This document shows positions 1-7,798 of a stretch of 38,301 nt of DNA, piece by piece. The translations under genes and the position numbers were made by a program. Each line of letters begins with the position of its first letter. The stretch's first letter is position 1. Origin of the DNA: Enteropsectra breve (lineage: Eukaryota; Microsporidia); assembly GCA_024243835.1 (NCBI GenBank), contig JALPMN010000622.1, positions 1 to 38,301 of the forward strand, written 5' to 3'. The notes under the pieces are model-generated. The model was not told the origin of the DNA. It saw only the letters and a program-made list of their open reading frames with translations, and searched no databases.

Positions 1-173
1 GCCCACAAAAAACACGGTAATGACAATAAACACGGCTGTATGCATATTAAAACATTTTACACTTATGTTTAAACTATCAAGCTCTCTCTCATTATAATTG
101 TTGAGGATTTTAAGTTTTTTTGTTTTGAACCCTTTTGAAATCGGGACAAAATTATAAGGCCACCCTGAAAAAG
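1..173 (+). repeat. left inverted repeat of the Tc1-type element (truncated by window)
   Basis: Reverse complement of 1284-1456 with very few mismatches (one is visible near 131, TTC against TCC). It contains the inner transposase-site-like motif at about 142-165. The outer end is missing because the window starts inside the repeat. Confidence 0.93.
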
Positions 174-278
174 TAAACTTATACTTTGCCACAAAGGCTA
201 TAAAGTTTTAATTTTAAAAGAAGAGACGAAATAAATTTCTCTCCTAAAATATTTCCAGCGGGTAATCATTTTAGGCCC

Positions 279-1274
279 ATGGGTAAAGGAAATAGCCTTA
301 GCGGTTATGAGAAAGGAAAAATAGACCAGTTAATAAGCTTAAAATGGTCTCAGAGGAAAATCTCGCTGGAAATAGGGCGTAGCAGGAATGCTATACAAAA
401 TTACTTGCGTTCTAAGCTAGTTCCCCGGTCAAAATCAAAAGCAGGACGGAAAAAGCTTATAGGGCCAAAAACGGCAAAAAGGCTAATAAAGCTAGCCAGT
501 AACAAAAACATTAGCTGCAAGAAATTAAAGGAGGCAATAGGGTTTAAGGGGAGTGAAAAGACTATTCTTCGAGCGCTTCATGATTCAGAAATCTTAAAAT
601 TTGCTAAACTTAGAGGAAAGCCAGTGCTAACAATCGATCACAAAAAAAACAGATTTGATTTTGCATTGAAGTATATCAACTGGGAGGAGCAGTGGAACTT
701 TATGATATTCTCTGATGAAAAAAAGTTCAATCTGGATGGTCCCGATGGTTTTCACTATTATTGGCATAATACTCAGACGGAACCATTATCATGCTCAAAA
801 AGGGTTTTAGGTGGAGGAGGTGTAATGATCTGGGTTGGATTCTGTCTGAATGGGAGAACAGCAATACACTTTGTCGAAACAACAATGAACAGTGAAAAAT
901 ACACTTCTATGTTGAATCGTGCACTCATTCCATTCGCCGCTGAAGTTTGAGACAATAACTATGTCTTTCAGCAGGATAATGCACCGTGCCATCGAGCTCA
1001 AAAAACGCAAGAATTCTTTGAAAGAAAAGGAATTGATGTAATGGAATGGCCATCAAGAAGCCCAGACCTTAATCCAGTCGAAAACCTGTTTGGCCTTCTT
1101 GCGCGAAGAGTTTATGAGGGAAATAGACAGTTTGAGAATAATACTCTGCTAAAAACTGCAATTATTTCTTCTTGGAGCACAATTGAGAAAGAAGTGACCG
1201 ATGCATTAATTGCCTCTATGCCAAAGCGTATGCTTGAAGTCCTCAAAAACCATGGAAGCTCAATAAAATATTAA
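279..1274 (+). pseudogene. Tc1-family DD34E transposase, one in-frame stop
   Basis: The frame is open from the ATG at 279 to a TGA at 948-950, then continues in the same frame without a shift to the TAA at 1272-1274, about 331 codons in all, a normal Tc1 transposase length. The N-terminus holds the helix-turn-helix DNA-binding region (GYEKGKI to RSRNAIQNYL) and a basic linker. The catalytic acids are visible: the first D in FSDEKKF before the stop, the second D in QQDNAPCH, and E in SPDLNPVEN after it. The spacing between the last two is 34 residues, so DD34E. The stop separates the first D from the other two, so the product is inactive unless the codon is read through or is a sequencing error. 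No other lesion is visible. Confidence 0.92.
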
Positions 1275-1283
1275 AATTTAAGC

Positions 1284-1502
1284 TTTTTTCAGGGTGGCCT
1301 TATAATTTTGTCCCGATTTCAAAAGGGTCCAAAACAAAAAAACTTAAAATCCTCAACAATTATAATGAGAGAGAGCTTGATAGTTTAAACATAAGTGTAA
1401 AATGTTTTAATATGCATACAGCCGTGTTTATTGTCATTACCGTGTTTTTTGTGGGCGCATAAAACAATTTTAGGGGTGGCCTTAAAATTTTGTACCGCAC
1501 TG
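1284..1502 (-). repeat. right inverted repeat of the Tc1-type element
   Basis: 219 bp, ending GCACTG before TA at 1503. It carries an inner (about 1290-1315) and an outer (about 1474-1497) copy of a direct-repeat motif, the likely transposase binding sites. Confidence 0.92.
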
Positions 1503-1773
1503 TAAAGATATTCATAAAATGCAACTAAGGCTGTAACAGAATACACTTATCCATTCACATTCTTTTTAAGCATCTATTCATACATTTGAGTTTGTTTAAA
1601 GCAAGTTTATATCATAAGTTTAAATTTGATTTATGAAACAAGTTTAAAATATTAAATTTTAGACTATCACCATCAAATATTACAGCATGCCCATTGACAT
1701 TCTATTTATTTATTAAACATTCAGAAACAAAATAAATAATGGAAAGATAAAAACAGGTTTCAAAAACAAAACA
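1503..1773. other. spacer between transposon and STE12-like gene
   Basis: AT-rich, 271 bp. It begins with the TA target dinucleotide. No C-run start motif, no tRNA and no open frame of note. It must contain the promoter of the STE12-like gene, so the transposon sits very close to that promoter. Confidence 0.6.
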
Positions 1774-2919
1774 ATGGAGCACACCTCCCTCCAGACCCTC
1801 GGTGATAAGGATCTCTATGAGTTTTTGGTCAACTGTCCCAAAACGTTCAGGGAGACTGAGCGTATCAGAAAATTTCAGCTGAAAAACGGCGATTACATAC
1901 ACTGTGTGCTGTGGAACTACCACTTCTACATTACTGGGACGGATATTGTGAAGATACTCGTGTGGAGATTCCAGTCTTCCGGACGACAGATAAACTCGAT
2001 TAAAAAATTTGAGGAGGGAATCTTCAGTGATCTCCGCAACCTCAAGCCCGGAATTGATGCCACGCTTGAGGGCCCTCGGTCTGATTTTTTAGAATTTCTT
2101 TACAAAAATGGATGCATTCGCACACAGAAGAAACAGAAGGTCTTCTACTGGTACTCAGTTCCGCACGATGCGCTCTTTTGCGATGCAGTTGAGCGGGATA
2201 TGCGCCGGGACAGCGGGATGTACGCATACAATGCCTACAGCCAGGACCCAGAAAGAATCCCCACGCCTGAGTATCAGAATGCACAGCATGCAGTGAAGGG
2301 ATATGGGCAGAGACCAACTTCGCCCTTCATCTCTCCGCAGGTAAGGCCATCCCCCAATATGCAAACCAATATTTTTGCAATTAAAGACACGCTCTTCAGT
2401 CCCAACCGTCAGGCAAACAACCAGGCGAACAGCACGAATTCGTATGTCAGTTCTTTTTACAGGCCATCGCAAAACACAAACGAAAACATCTTTGAGAAGC
2501 ACGGGGCAAGCAGCGAGAGTCTTTTCGGTGGCAGTGAAAAGCTGCCTGAAAGTATTTTTTCTCTAAGACAGGATTTTACAGATCGCAGCAACGAATATGG
2601 AAACTTTAGCCTTCAAAGGGAGCTGAGGCCATCGAACGAGCCACAGTACAATGTTCTGAAGGAAACTCTTTTTGAAAACTCAGAACCGAAGGAGCCAAGC
2701 ATCCACCCACCGACACCGGAGAACAAGATGCGCATCGACTACACAAACTTTGACATCGAGCAGCTGGGATTCCTGAAAGAAAGGCTTCTTGAGACTATCA
2801 ATAAAAAAGAAAGTTGCGAAAAGAAATACTGTGTGGAGAAACAGCCTGCCAAAATAGATAATGATATAGATAAAATAACCGGAGAAGTGCATTTTGTGGA
2901 AGAGCATAGCAAGAAATAA
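1774..2919 (+). CDS. STE12-like transcription factor (homeodomain-type, no zinc fingers)
   Basis: 381 residues. Residues about 25-140 match the fungal Ste12 DNA-binding domain closely: signature stretches include CVLWNYHFYITGTDIV, KKFEEGIFSDLRNLKPG, FLEFLYKNGCIRTQKKQK and FYWYSVPHD. The family binds DNA and controls mating, filamentation or virulence in fungi. The rest is Asn/Ser/Gln/Pro-rich and probably disordered. It contains a recurrent short hydrophobic motif (DTLF, ENIF, ESLF, ESIF, ETLF). There are no C2H2 zinc fingers, unlike filamentous-fungal Ste12, so it resembles the short yeast type. The ATG at 1774 has no C-run upstream, unlike most genes here. A Tc1 element ends 271 bp upstream. 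Confidence 0.93.
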   Translation: MEHTSLQTLGDKDLYEFLVNCPKTFRETERIRKFQLKNGDYIHCVLWNYHFYITGTDIVKILVWRFQSSGRQINSIKKFEEGIFSDLRNLKPGIDATLEGPRSDFLEFLYKNGCIRTQKKQKVFYWYSVPHDALFCDAVERDMRRDSGMYAYNAYSQDPERIPTPEYQNAQHAVKGYGQRPTSPFISPQVRPSPNMQTNIFAIKDTLFSPNRQANNQANSTNSYVSSFYRPSQNTNENIFEKHGASSESLFGGSEKLPESIFSLRQDFTDRSNEYGNFSLQRELRPSNEPQYNVLKETLFENSEPKEPSIHPPTPENKMRIDYTNFDIEQLGFLKERLLETINKKESCEKKYCVEKQPAKIDNDIDKITGEVHFVEEHSKK

Positions 2920-3046
2920 AGGGTTAAGTAAAAAATTGCACCTACCAAAAACGCTAATTATCTAGTTTTTAAGTTTTTATTTAATATTTGTGAGTCTTTA
3001 ATATTCACGGGTAAAAATAAATGGTAAAATTTGTTAACACTTTAAT

Positions 3047-4798
3047 TTAGCCGCTGAAAGAGCCCACACATGAAATTATGTTTCTATAGCCAAACTTTGC
3101 ACACTGTATGGGTGTGTTTTTCGTATAGTAAACACCCGTGTTGGCACTTACATCGGACATGTCCCACAGCCTCACTGAGTTGTCTGCTGCTGTGCTGCAA
3201 ATGATTGTTCCGAAATATGAAAAACTTACTGAGTACACCGCTGCACTGTGCCCAACGAACTTTCCAAGAATCTTTGATGTTTCTATTTCCCACAGGATTA
3301 CATTTTTGTCTTTTGAGCCGGAAAGAAGATATTTCCCACAGTGGCTCACAGCCAGGCAGCTGATGCCATCCGTGTGCCCACAGAAGACCCTCACCATCTT
3401 TGCTGTTTCAATGTCATGCATCCGTACTTTGTGATCGGCCGAGCCGGTAAATAAATAGTTTCCGTTAGGATGGAACTTGACAACAGTCACATCACTCAGA
3501 GAGGAAATAATGAGTCTCTCAGGCTTGCTGGACTTGGTGCACCAGACTATTGCCTGCCTGTCTGCACCGCCTGATGCGAAGTAGAAATCATTCGGTGCGA
3601 TATCCACGCTCCATATGGGAAATGTGTGTGCCTTGTAAATAGCAACGGTCTTAAAGAGATCGAGCGACCAGAGGCGTACTGTGCAGTCCTGTGAAGCACT
3701 AAGCAGAAATTTGTTTGAATAAGCGAATTTTACGCTGTAAACAGGGCCTGAGTGCCCGATAAGACGCTTTACATTTCCAACCTCGTCCCACTTGTCCTCC
3801 ATCATTTTAAAGTCTTGGCTCTTGCTGCTTTCAACATGCTTTGTGTACGGGTCATTCTCAGCCTTCTCCTTTTTCTTAATCTCTTTCTTAACGTCTATTT
3901 TGGCAAGCTCTGTGGAGCTCTTCAGTGTTTTTAGCATCTCTTTGCTCAGAGAATGCACATCAATATACGAATTTTCATATCCACAGGCAAGGAGCAGGCT
4001 GTCCTCCGATATTTCAGAACACGTGAGCTCCCCATATGTGTTCTGCACCGTATAACAGCAAATGCTGGGCAAATACGTTTTATTCACAGAAACGCGCTTG
4101 CAGAGATCCTTGAGCTTCTCAATCTCGGCACAGATCAGCGAGGGTGTGGGGCGTATTTTCGACTCCACTTTCCGTGACTCGCGTTGCTTTTTCAAGGACT
4201 GAACGTATGTTTCTAGATGATCGTATTTGTATTGCTCTGAAGCCAAAATAGCCTCTTCACACTCGTTTGATACCAGCGATGTCGCCAGGTTCACGGAAAT
4301 GTTTTCTGCATTCACGTCGATTCCTGTGCGCTGCTCCTCCCTTGGCCCGCTCTGTGCCTTTATTTCCATGTACTGGTTCATTATCTTAAGGATATAAAGC
4401 ATGTTGTTTTCCTCCAGAAAGTTTATCAGCAGGTCATAGGCATATCTCCCCATTACGAGGAAATACTTGGAGCTTTGGAATCCAACAGAAACGGGGTCCT
4501 CGTGGATGTGCTGCGACGAGTTTAGTGAGTCAAGTGCGCCTATTTCCTTCGTTTTGTCTGGAAACTCAGATTTGTAAGTGTTGAGAAAATTCTTGGCGCT
4601 GGCAATTTCTTCCTTCGCCATGAGATCAAGATAAATGTGGATGTACACGGGATAAAGAAGAGGGAGCAAATCGTTCTTGAAGAGATCGAGAGAATCTTCA
4701 ATCCAGGCCTTTAGTTTAGTGAAGGGCTTCTCCAGGCCCGTTGAGACGGCTTTGCTTCCATTCGGGCTGTGGGGATTGCTTGGTATTTGAATGTGCAT
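3047..4798 (-). CDS. TAF5: TFIID subunit TAF5 (WD40 repeat protein)
   Basis: 583 residues against about 800 in yeast and human. Residues about 20-165 form the TAF5 NTD2 domain (GLEKPFTKLKAWIEDSLDLF opening, long helices). After a charged linker come the C-terminal WD40 repeats, with clear GH and WD-type blades such as GHSGPVYSVKF, RLWSL, GHTDGISCLAV, GSKDKNVILWEI and RLWDM; about seven blades can be counted if the weak first (CSEISEDSLLLACGYE) and last are included. The N-terminal LisH motif appears to be lost. TAF5 is a scaffold of TFIID at Pol II promoters. The start is supported by GGCCC preceded by AAATTTTT just upstream (4802-4812 on the plus strand). Confidence 0.92.
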   Translation of the reverse strand: MHIQIPSNPHSPNGSKAVSTGLEKPFTKLKAWIEDSLDLFKNDLLPLLYPVYIHIYLDLMAKEEIASAKNFLNTYKSEFPDKTKEIGALDSLNSSQHIHEDPVSVGFQSSKYFLVMGRYAYDLLINFLEENNMLYILKIMNQYMEIKAQSGPREEQRTGIDVNAENISVNLATSLVSNECEEAILASEQYKYDHLETYVQSLKKQRESRKVESKIRPTPSLICAEIEKLKDLCKRVSVNKTYLPSICCYTVQNTYGELTCSEISEDSLLLACGYENSYIDVHSLSKEMLKTLKSSTELAKIDVKKEIKKKEKAENDPYTKHVESSKSQDFKMMEDKWDEVGNVKRLIGHSGPVYSVKFAYSNKFLLSASQDCTVRLWSLDLFKTVAIYKAHTFPIWSVDIAPNDFYFASGGADRQAIVWCTKSSKPERLIISSLSDVTVVKFHPNGNYLFTGSADHKVRMHDIETAKMVRVFCGHTDGISCLAVSHCGKYLLSGSKDKNVILWEIETSKILGKFVGHSAAVYSVSFSYFGTIICSTAADNSVRLWDMSDVSANTGVYYTKNTPIQCAKFGYRNIISCVGSFSG

Positions 4799-5244
4799 TT
4801 TGGGCCAAAAATTTTCATTTTTGGATAGAGTGGGCGGATTTAGAAAAAGAAAGGATCTTTTCTTATACCAGCAATAACTTTATTACACGATAATCCTTTA
4901 ACTTAAAGGGAAACTAATTTTATAATAGGTATACTTTAAGGATTCATTTAAATTACTAGTCTAGATTTGGTTGCGTAGAAATAAAGATAGGTTTAACAGT
5001 TCAAGTTTTATGCTTTACTTTTAAATTCTAAGCTTGGATTCAATGAATATTTCTATTGCCAATTCTCCTTTTACTATTCACATAAAAAACTTCTAATTTA
5101 ACTATAAACGTTAATATCAAGTGACTTAGGGCTCATAAATAATTAGTTTTGATCTGTGAGTCAAAAACCGCTTGATTGTATTTAAAAGCAAGTCAGCTGT
5201 GGAAAAAATAGAGAAATTCTATTAAAACTTTATTAATTACACTT
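4799..5244. other. spacer between TAF5 start and RPB7 end
   Basis: About 446 bp, AT-rich. The end next to TAF5 holds its AAATTTT plus GGCCC start signal. I see no RNA gene, repeat or credible open frame in the rest. Confidence 0.6.
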
Positions 5245-5709
5245 TTAGCTTATTACGCCAAGACAGTCTTCATTGAGCGTTCCGATCGCATATATTTTTT
5301 TATTGTCGATTTTAAGGCCAATGATTTTCAGTCTTACCATCGTGTCTATCCCGAGATCCTCAAGAAGTCCCTGTGGGATCTGGTAATTGCTGATAAAAAT
5401 GGATAGCGGGCCAACACTTGCAAAATAACCCATCTTTGTGGAGGAAACGATGGCCGCATCTAACACCTCGCCCTTGCTGAGCTTGAGAACAACAGCAAGG
5501 TAGTTTATCACGAAGGACACGTTGCCATTCAGCAAAATTTTCCCCTCACTTATTTGAAATATCTCGAGCACAGAGATGATATAGCCATCTGCTGTGCATG
5601 TGCCCTCAACCTTTTCCAAGAGATAGTTTTGGATAAGGGCATGGATGTTTGGGCCAAGAAATTGCGGGCCCAAGTTTATTTTGTGCACTAAACTCTTGGT
5701 GAAGAACAT
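5245..5709 (-). CDS. RPB7: RNA polymerase II subunit RPB7
   Basis: 154 residues beginning MFFTKSLVHKINL, a close match to the start of RPB7 proteins (about 170 residues). The N-terminal RNP-like domain has GPN and VEGTCTADGYIISV. The S1/OB domain follows: GEVLDAAIVSSTKMGYFASVGPLSIFIS. It ends IYAIGTLNEDCLGVIS, like yeast and human RPB7, which separates it from the Pol III paralogue RPC25. RPB7 pairs with RPB4 in the Pol II stalk. An open frame extends upstream by 44 codons, but those residues match nothing in the family, and GGGTCCC lies directly before the chosen ATG, so I start here. Confidence 0.93.
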   Translation of the reverse strand: MFFTKSLVHKINLGPQFLGPNIHALIQNYLLEKVEGTCTADGYIISVLEIFQISEGKILLNGNVSFVINYLAVVLKLSKGEVLDAAIVSSTKMGYFASVGPLSIFISNYQIPQGLLEDLGIDTMVRLKIIGLKIDNKKIYAIGTLNEDCLGVIS

Positions 5710-5716
5710 GGGTCCC
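5710..5716 (-). promoter_or_regulatory. start-proximal GGG/CCC motif of RPB7
   Basis: GGGACCC abuts the ATG on the minus strand. It selects the family-consistent start at 5709 over longer upstream reading. Confidence 0.6.
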
Positions 5717-6430
5717 TTTTCTCTATGGATAAAATAAAAATATTTTGAGAGTGCAAAGAATTTTGTCGAAACAATAAAATTTTTGTGAATGGCGGAGGGT
5801 TGCAAATTTAGGGCATGGCAGCAGTAGTTGGGCCCAAGCAAGGTATCCGTTATATACGCTTAATTTCATATTATATTGTCTTTTGCAATGTATGAGTGCA
5901 TGACTAATTGAAAACTTTAAATGGCTAGATTATTCTTCCATACACTAAAAGGTTTCCTTCGTTGTTACTTTGAGTTACTGAATACAGCCACTGTTAGCCT
6001 GAATTTGAACATTTTAAAAATACTTTGTTTTATGATCAAGGGCTTATCCCTTTAAGAATTTTTTCTTAGGCTTTAAGCAAAAGTATATTATGAATCGCAA
6101 ATACCGCTTATAGAGAATCAAAATTGAAAGCATTAGTGGCATAAGACTAAAAGATGTAAAATATCATGAGATTTTTCTCTTCTTCTTGTCGACGAATAAA
6201 ATGTGCATCATAGCAAATTCTGTCTATTCCATTCAGAGCATATTAAAGACATTAAGACCGAGAAAATAATGGCAGTATAAAATAGTGGTATAAAATTAAT
6301 AGATCCAAGGTTTATAGTTGTAATCTTTCATGCAATACAAAGTAGATCACTTAAATATTTTTACTGATATAATTTTTGAATTTCATTCAAATTAAAATCA
6401 TTTATTCTGTTTAAATTCAATTAATGTACA
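5717..6430. other. spacer, divergent promoters
   Basis: About 710 bp, AT-rich, between the divergent RPB7 and USP-like genes. Only very short open frames (under 20 codons). No tRNA, no repeat and no C-run close to the 6431 ATG. Confidence 0.55.
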
Positions 6431-7348
6431 ATGATAATGCACGTTGAAGGAATTAAGTTACTACGTTCCTGTATTTCTATTAGCACAGTACTAGCTGCTG
6501 TAGGTTCATCATGTTCTTCACCAAAACTTAAAAATACAGAGTACAATATTATTGATGCCAGTATCAGGTTTTTCATGTGCTCAAACTACTTTAAGAAGCA
6601 CATTGAAAATAATTCATTCATCGAGGACGCAGATACACTTGGAATAATGAAGCATATAGTCAATGATCACAGCTTTAAGACATGCGTTTATAGCGAAACT
6701 CTCAGTAGCTATTATTCAGACCTTTATAAAAAACTGAGCCTACCAAAGTTATATAAAAAGTCTTCCCTGCTTTTAAGAATCTCAAATTTACTTGATCGTG
6801 AGAAAAGAGGCGATAAAATTTTCGAAATAAGTATCGTTAATAACGCCAAAAAGAAACCTGCAACAGCGCAGACATTAAATAAAACTGAAGCTTCTCTTTC
6901 TTGTATCGGATGTCCGATTGATGCCAAACACTTTAAGAGCTGTATCAAAATTATTCTGCCTGACGGGCATCTTAAATTCTCAGAAGACTCTGTAAAAATG
7001 TGCGAAAATATGCAAAACTGGCTTTCACAAGGATGTGGCGATGAAAAAGGGCTCTTTTTATCAAGAGTTGTCATCTTTGATGGTGGAATGCTGTGCAATT
7101 CGCAGCAAATTCGCCTGATTTATAAGGATGTTTTTTATTATCAACAGTATGATCAGGATGGAAAGCTAAAGAATGAAAAATATTCGCTGAAATCTATCTT
7201 GTACGACGAGGGAAAGGGGTTTATCTCCATCTATCATTGGAAAATTAAGCATTTTGAAGAGGCAGAAAACATTTTTGCAGAGTTAGAGCAGCTATTTTCT
7301 GATGGCTCGAATAAACTCGTTTATTTGCTGTATGAGCGCGAAGAATGA
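6431..7348 (+). CDS. putative secreted USP-like protein, catalytic residues replaced
   Basis: 305 residues. The first 30 or so look like a signal peptide or anchor (LLRSCISISTVLAAVGSSC). Right after it LKNTEYNIIDASIRFF resembles the ubiquitin-specific protease Cys box (GNTCYxNSxLQ), with the catalytic Cys position occupied by Glu37. Near the end, KYSLKSILYDEG and the final YLLYERE recall the USP C-terminal segment (Y.L..V..H.G, then YLLFYER), but the usual catalytic GHY is not evident. A Cys-x2-Cys group (CIGCPIDAKHFKSC) lies in the middle. Seen: the motifs. Inferred: a USP fold without protease activity. It could equally be an unrelated lineage-specific secreted protein. No C-run motif precedes the ATG. 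Confidence 0.5.
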   Translation: MIMHVEGIKLLRSCISISTVLAAVGSSCSSPKLKNTEYNIIDASIRFFMCSNYFKKHIENNSFIEDADTLGIMKHIVNDHSFKTCVYSETLSSYYSDLYKKLSLPKLYKKSSLLLRISNLLDREKRGDKIFEISIVNNAKKKPATAQTLNKTEASLSCIGCPIDAKHFKSCIKIILPDGHLKFSEDSVKMCENMQNWLSQGCGDEKGLFLSRVVIFDGGMLCNSQQIRLIYKDVFYYQQYDQDGKLKNEKYSLKSILYDEGKGFISIYHWKIKHFEEAENIFAELEQLFSDGSNKLVYLLYEREE

Positions 7349-7798
7349 TTAAACTTGTTATGCTTAACTAATTTAAAAATGTGATGCCTATCTTCAGGTG
7401 CCTGGATAGTGGGGTTACATATTTATAATTTATAAATGGACTACAAAAGTATATCTTTTTTGTTTTAGCAGATTAATGCACCATGAGAGTATCTAGTGTC
7501 TTCTAAGTTTACTAAGGTCTTGTATTCCATGAAATTTTGAGACATAAACTCCAAATACTTCTTTCTAAGCCTTATATCGCATTGATTTTTATCCTACGGC
7601 TTTTTAATAAATTTATAGTCTGCTTGAAACTGTAGGAAAGCAGCAGATGTTTAACCTTGAGATCACAATTTAATATTTCTTTATTAAATTCAGTCTTATT
7701 TTAAACCCGAAGTTTAAGTTATTTCAATCAAACATGCACCATTGTTGGTATAATCGTTGCTGTTTGCACAATATTTTAGTGGATTTTGTATTCCCTTA
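7349..7798. other. spacer upstream of kinesin
   Basis: About 450 bp, AT-rich. The kinesin start motif CCC lies at 7793-7795. Nothing else recognised. Confidence 0.55.
7793..7795 (+). promoter_or_regulatory. start-proximal CCC motif of the kinesin gene
   Basis: CCC four bases before the ATG at 7799. It supports this ATG rather than an upstream TTG in the same frame at 7757. Confidence 0.6.

Larger units (their letters stand above)
1..1502 (+). mobile_element. Tc1/mariner-type DNA transposon, left tip outside window
   Basis: A transposase reading frame (279-1274) is flanked by long inverted repeats. Bases 1-173 are nearly the exact reverse complement of 1284-1456. On the right the repeat continues to 1502, where it ends in GCACTG followed by TA (1503-1504), the usual Tc1 end and target dinucleotide. 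The outer 46 or so bases of the left repeat lie before position 1. Within the right repeat the motif GGTGGCCTTAnAATTTTGT occurs twice, near 1293 and near 1475, giving the two-direct-repeat (IR/DR) architecture known from Sleeping Beauty-like Tc1 elements. The near identity of the two repeats suggests recent activity; the transposase has one stop codon, so this copy is probably non-autonomous. Confidence 0.92.

Noticed and set aside
948..950. TGA in the transposase as a sign of a reassigned code (TGA = Trp)
   Set aside because: Other genes here use TGA as a real stop (for example the end of Myb at 20170-20172 and Pumilio), so the code is standard.
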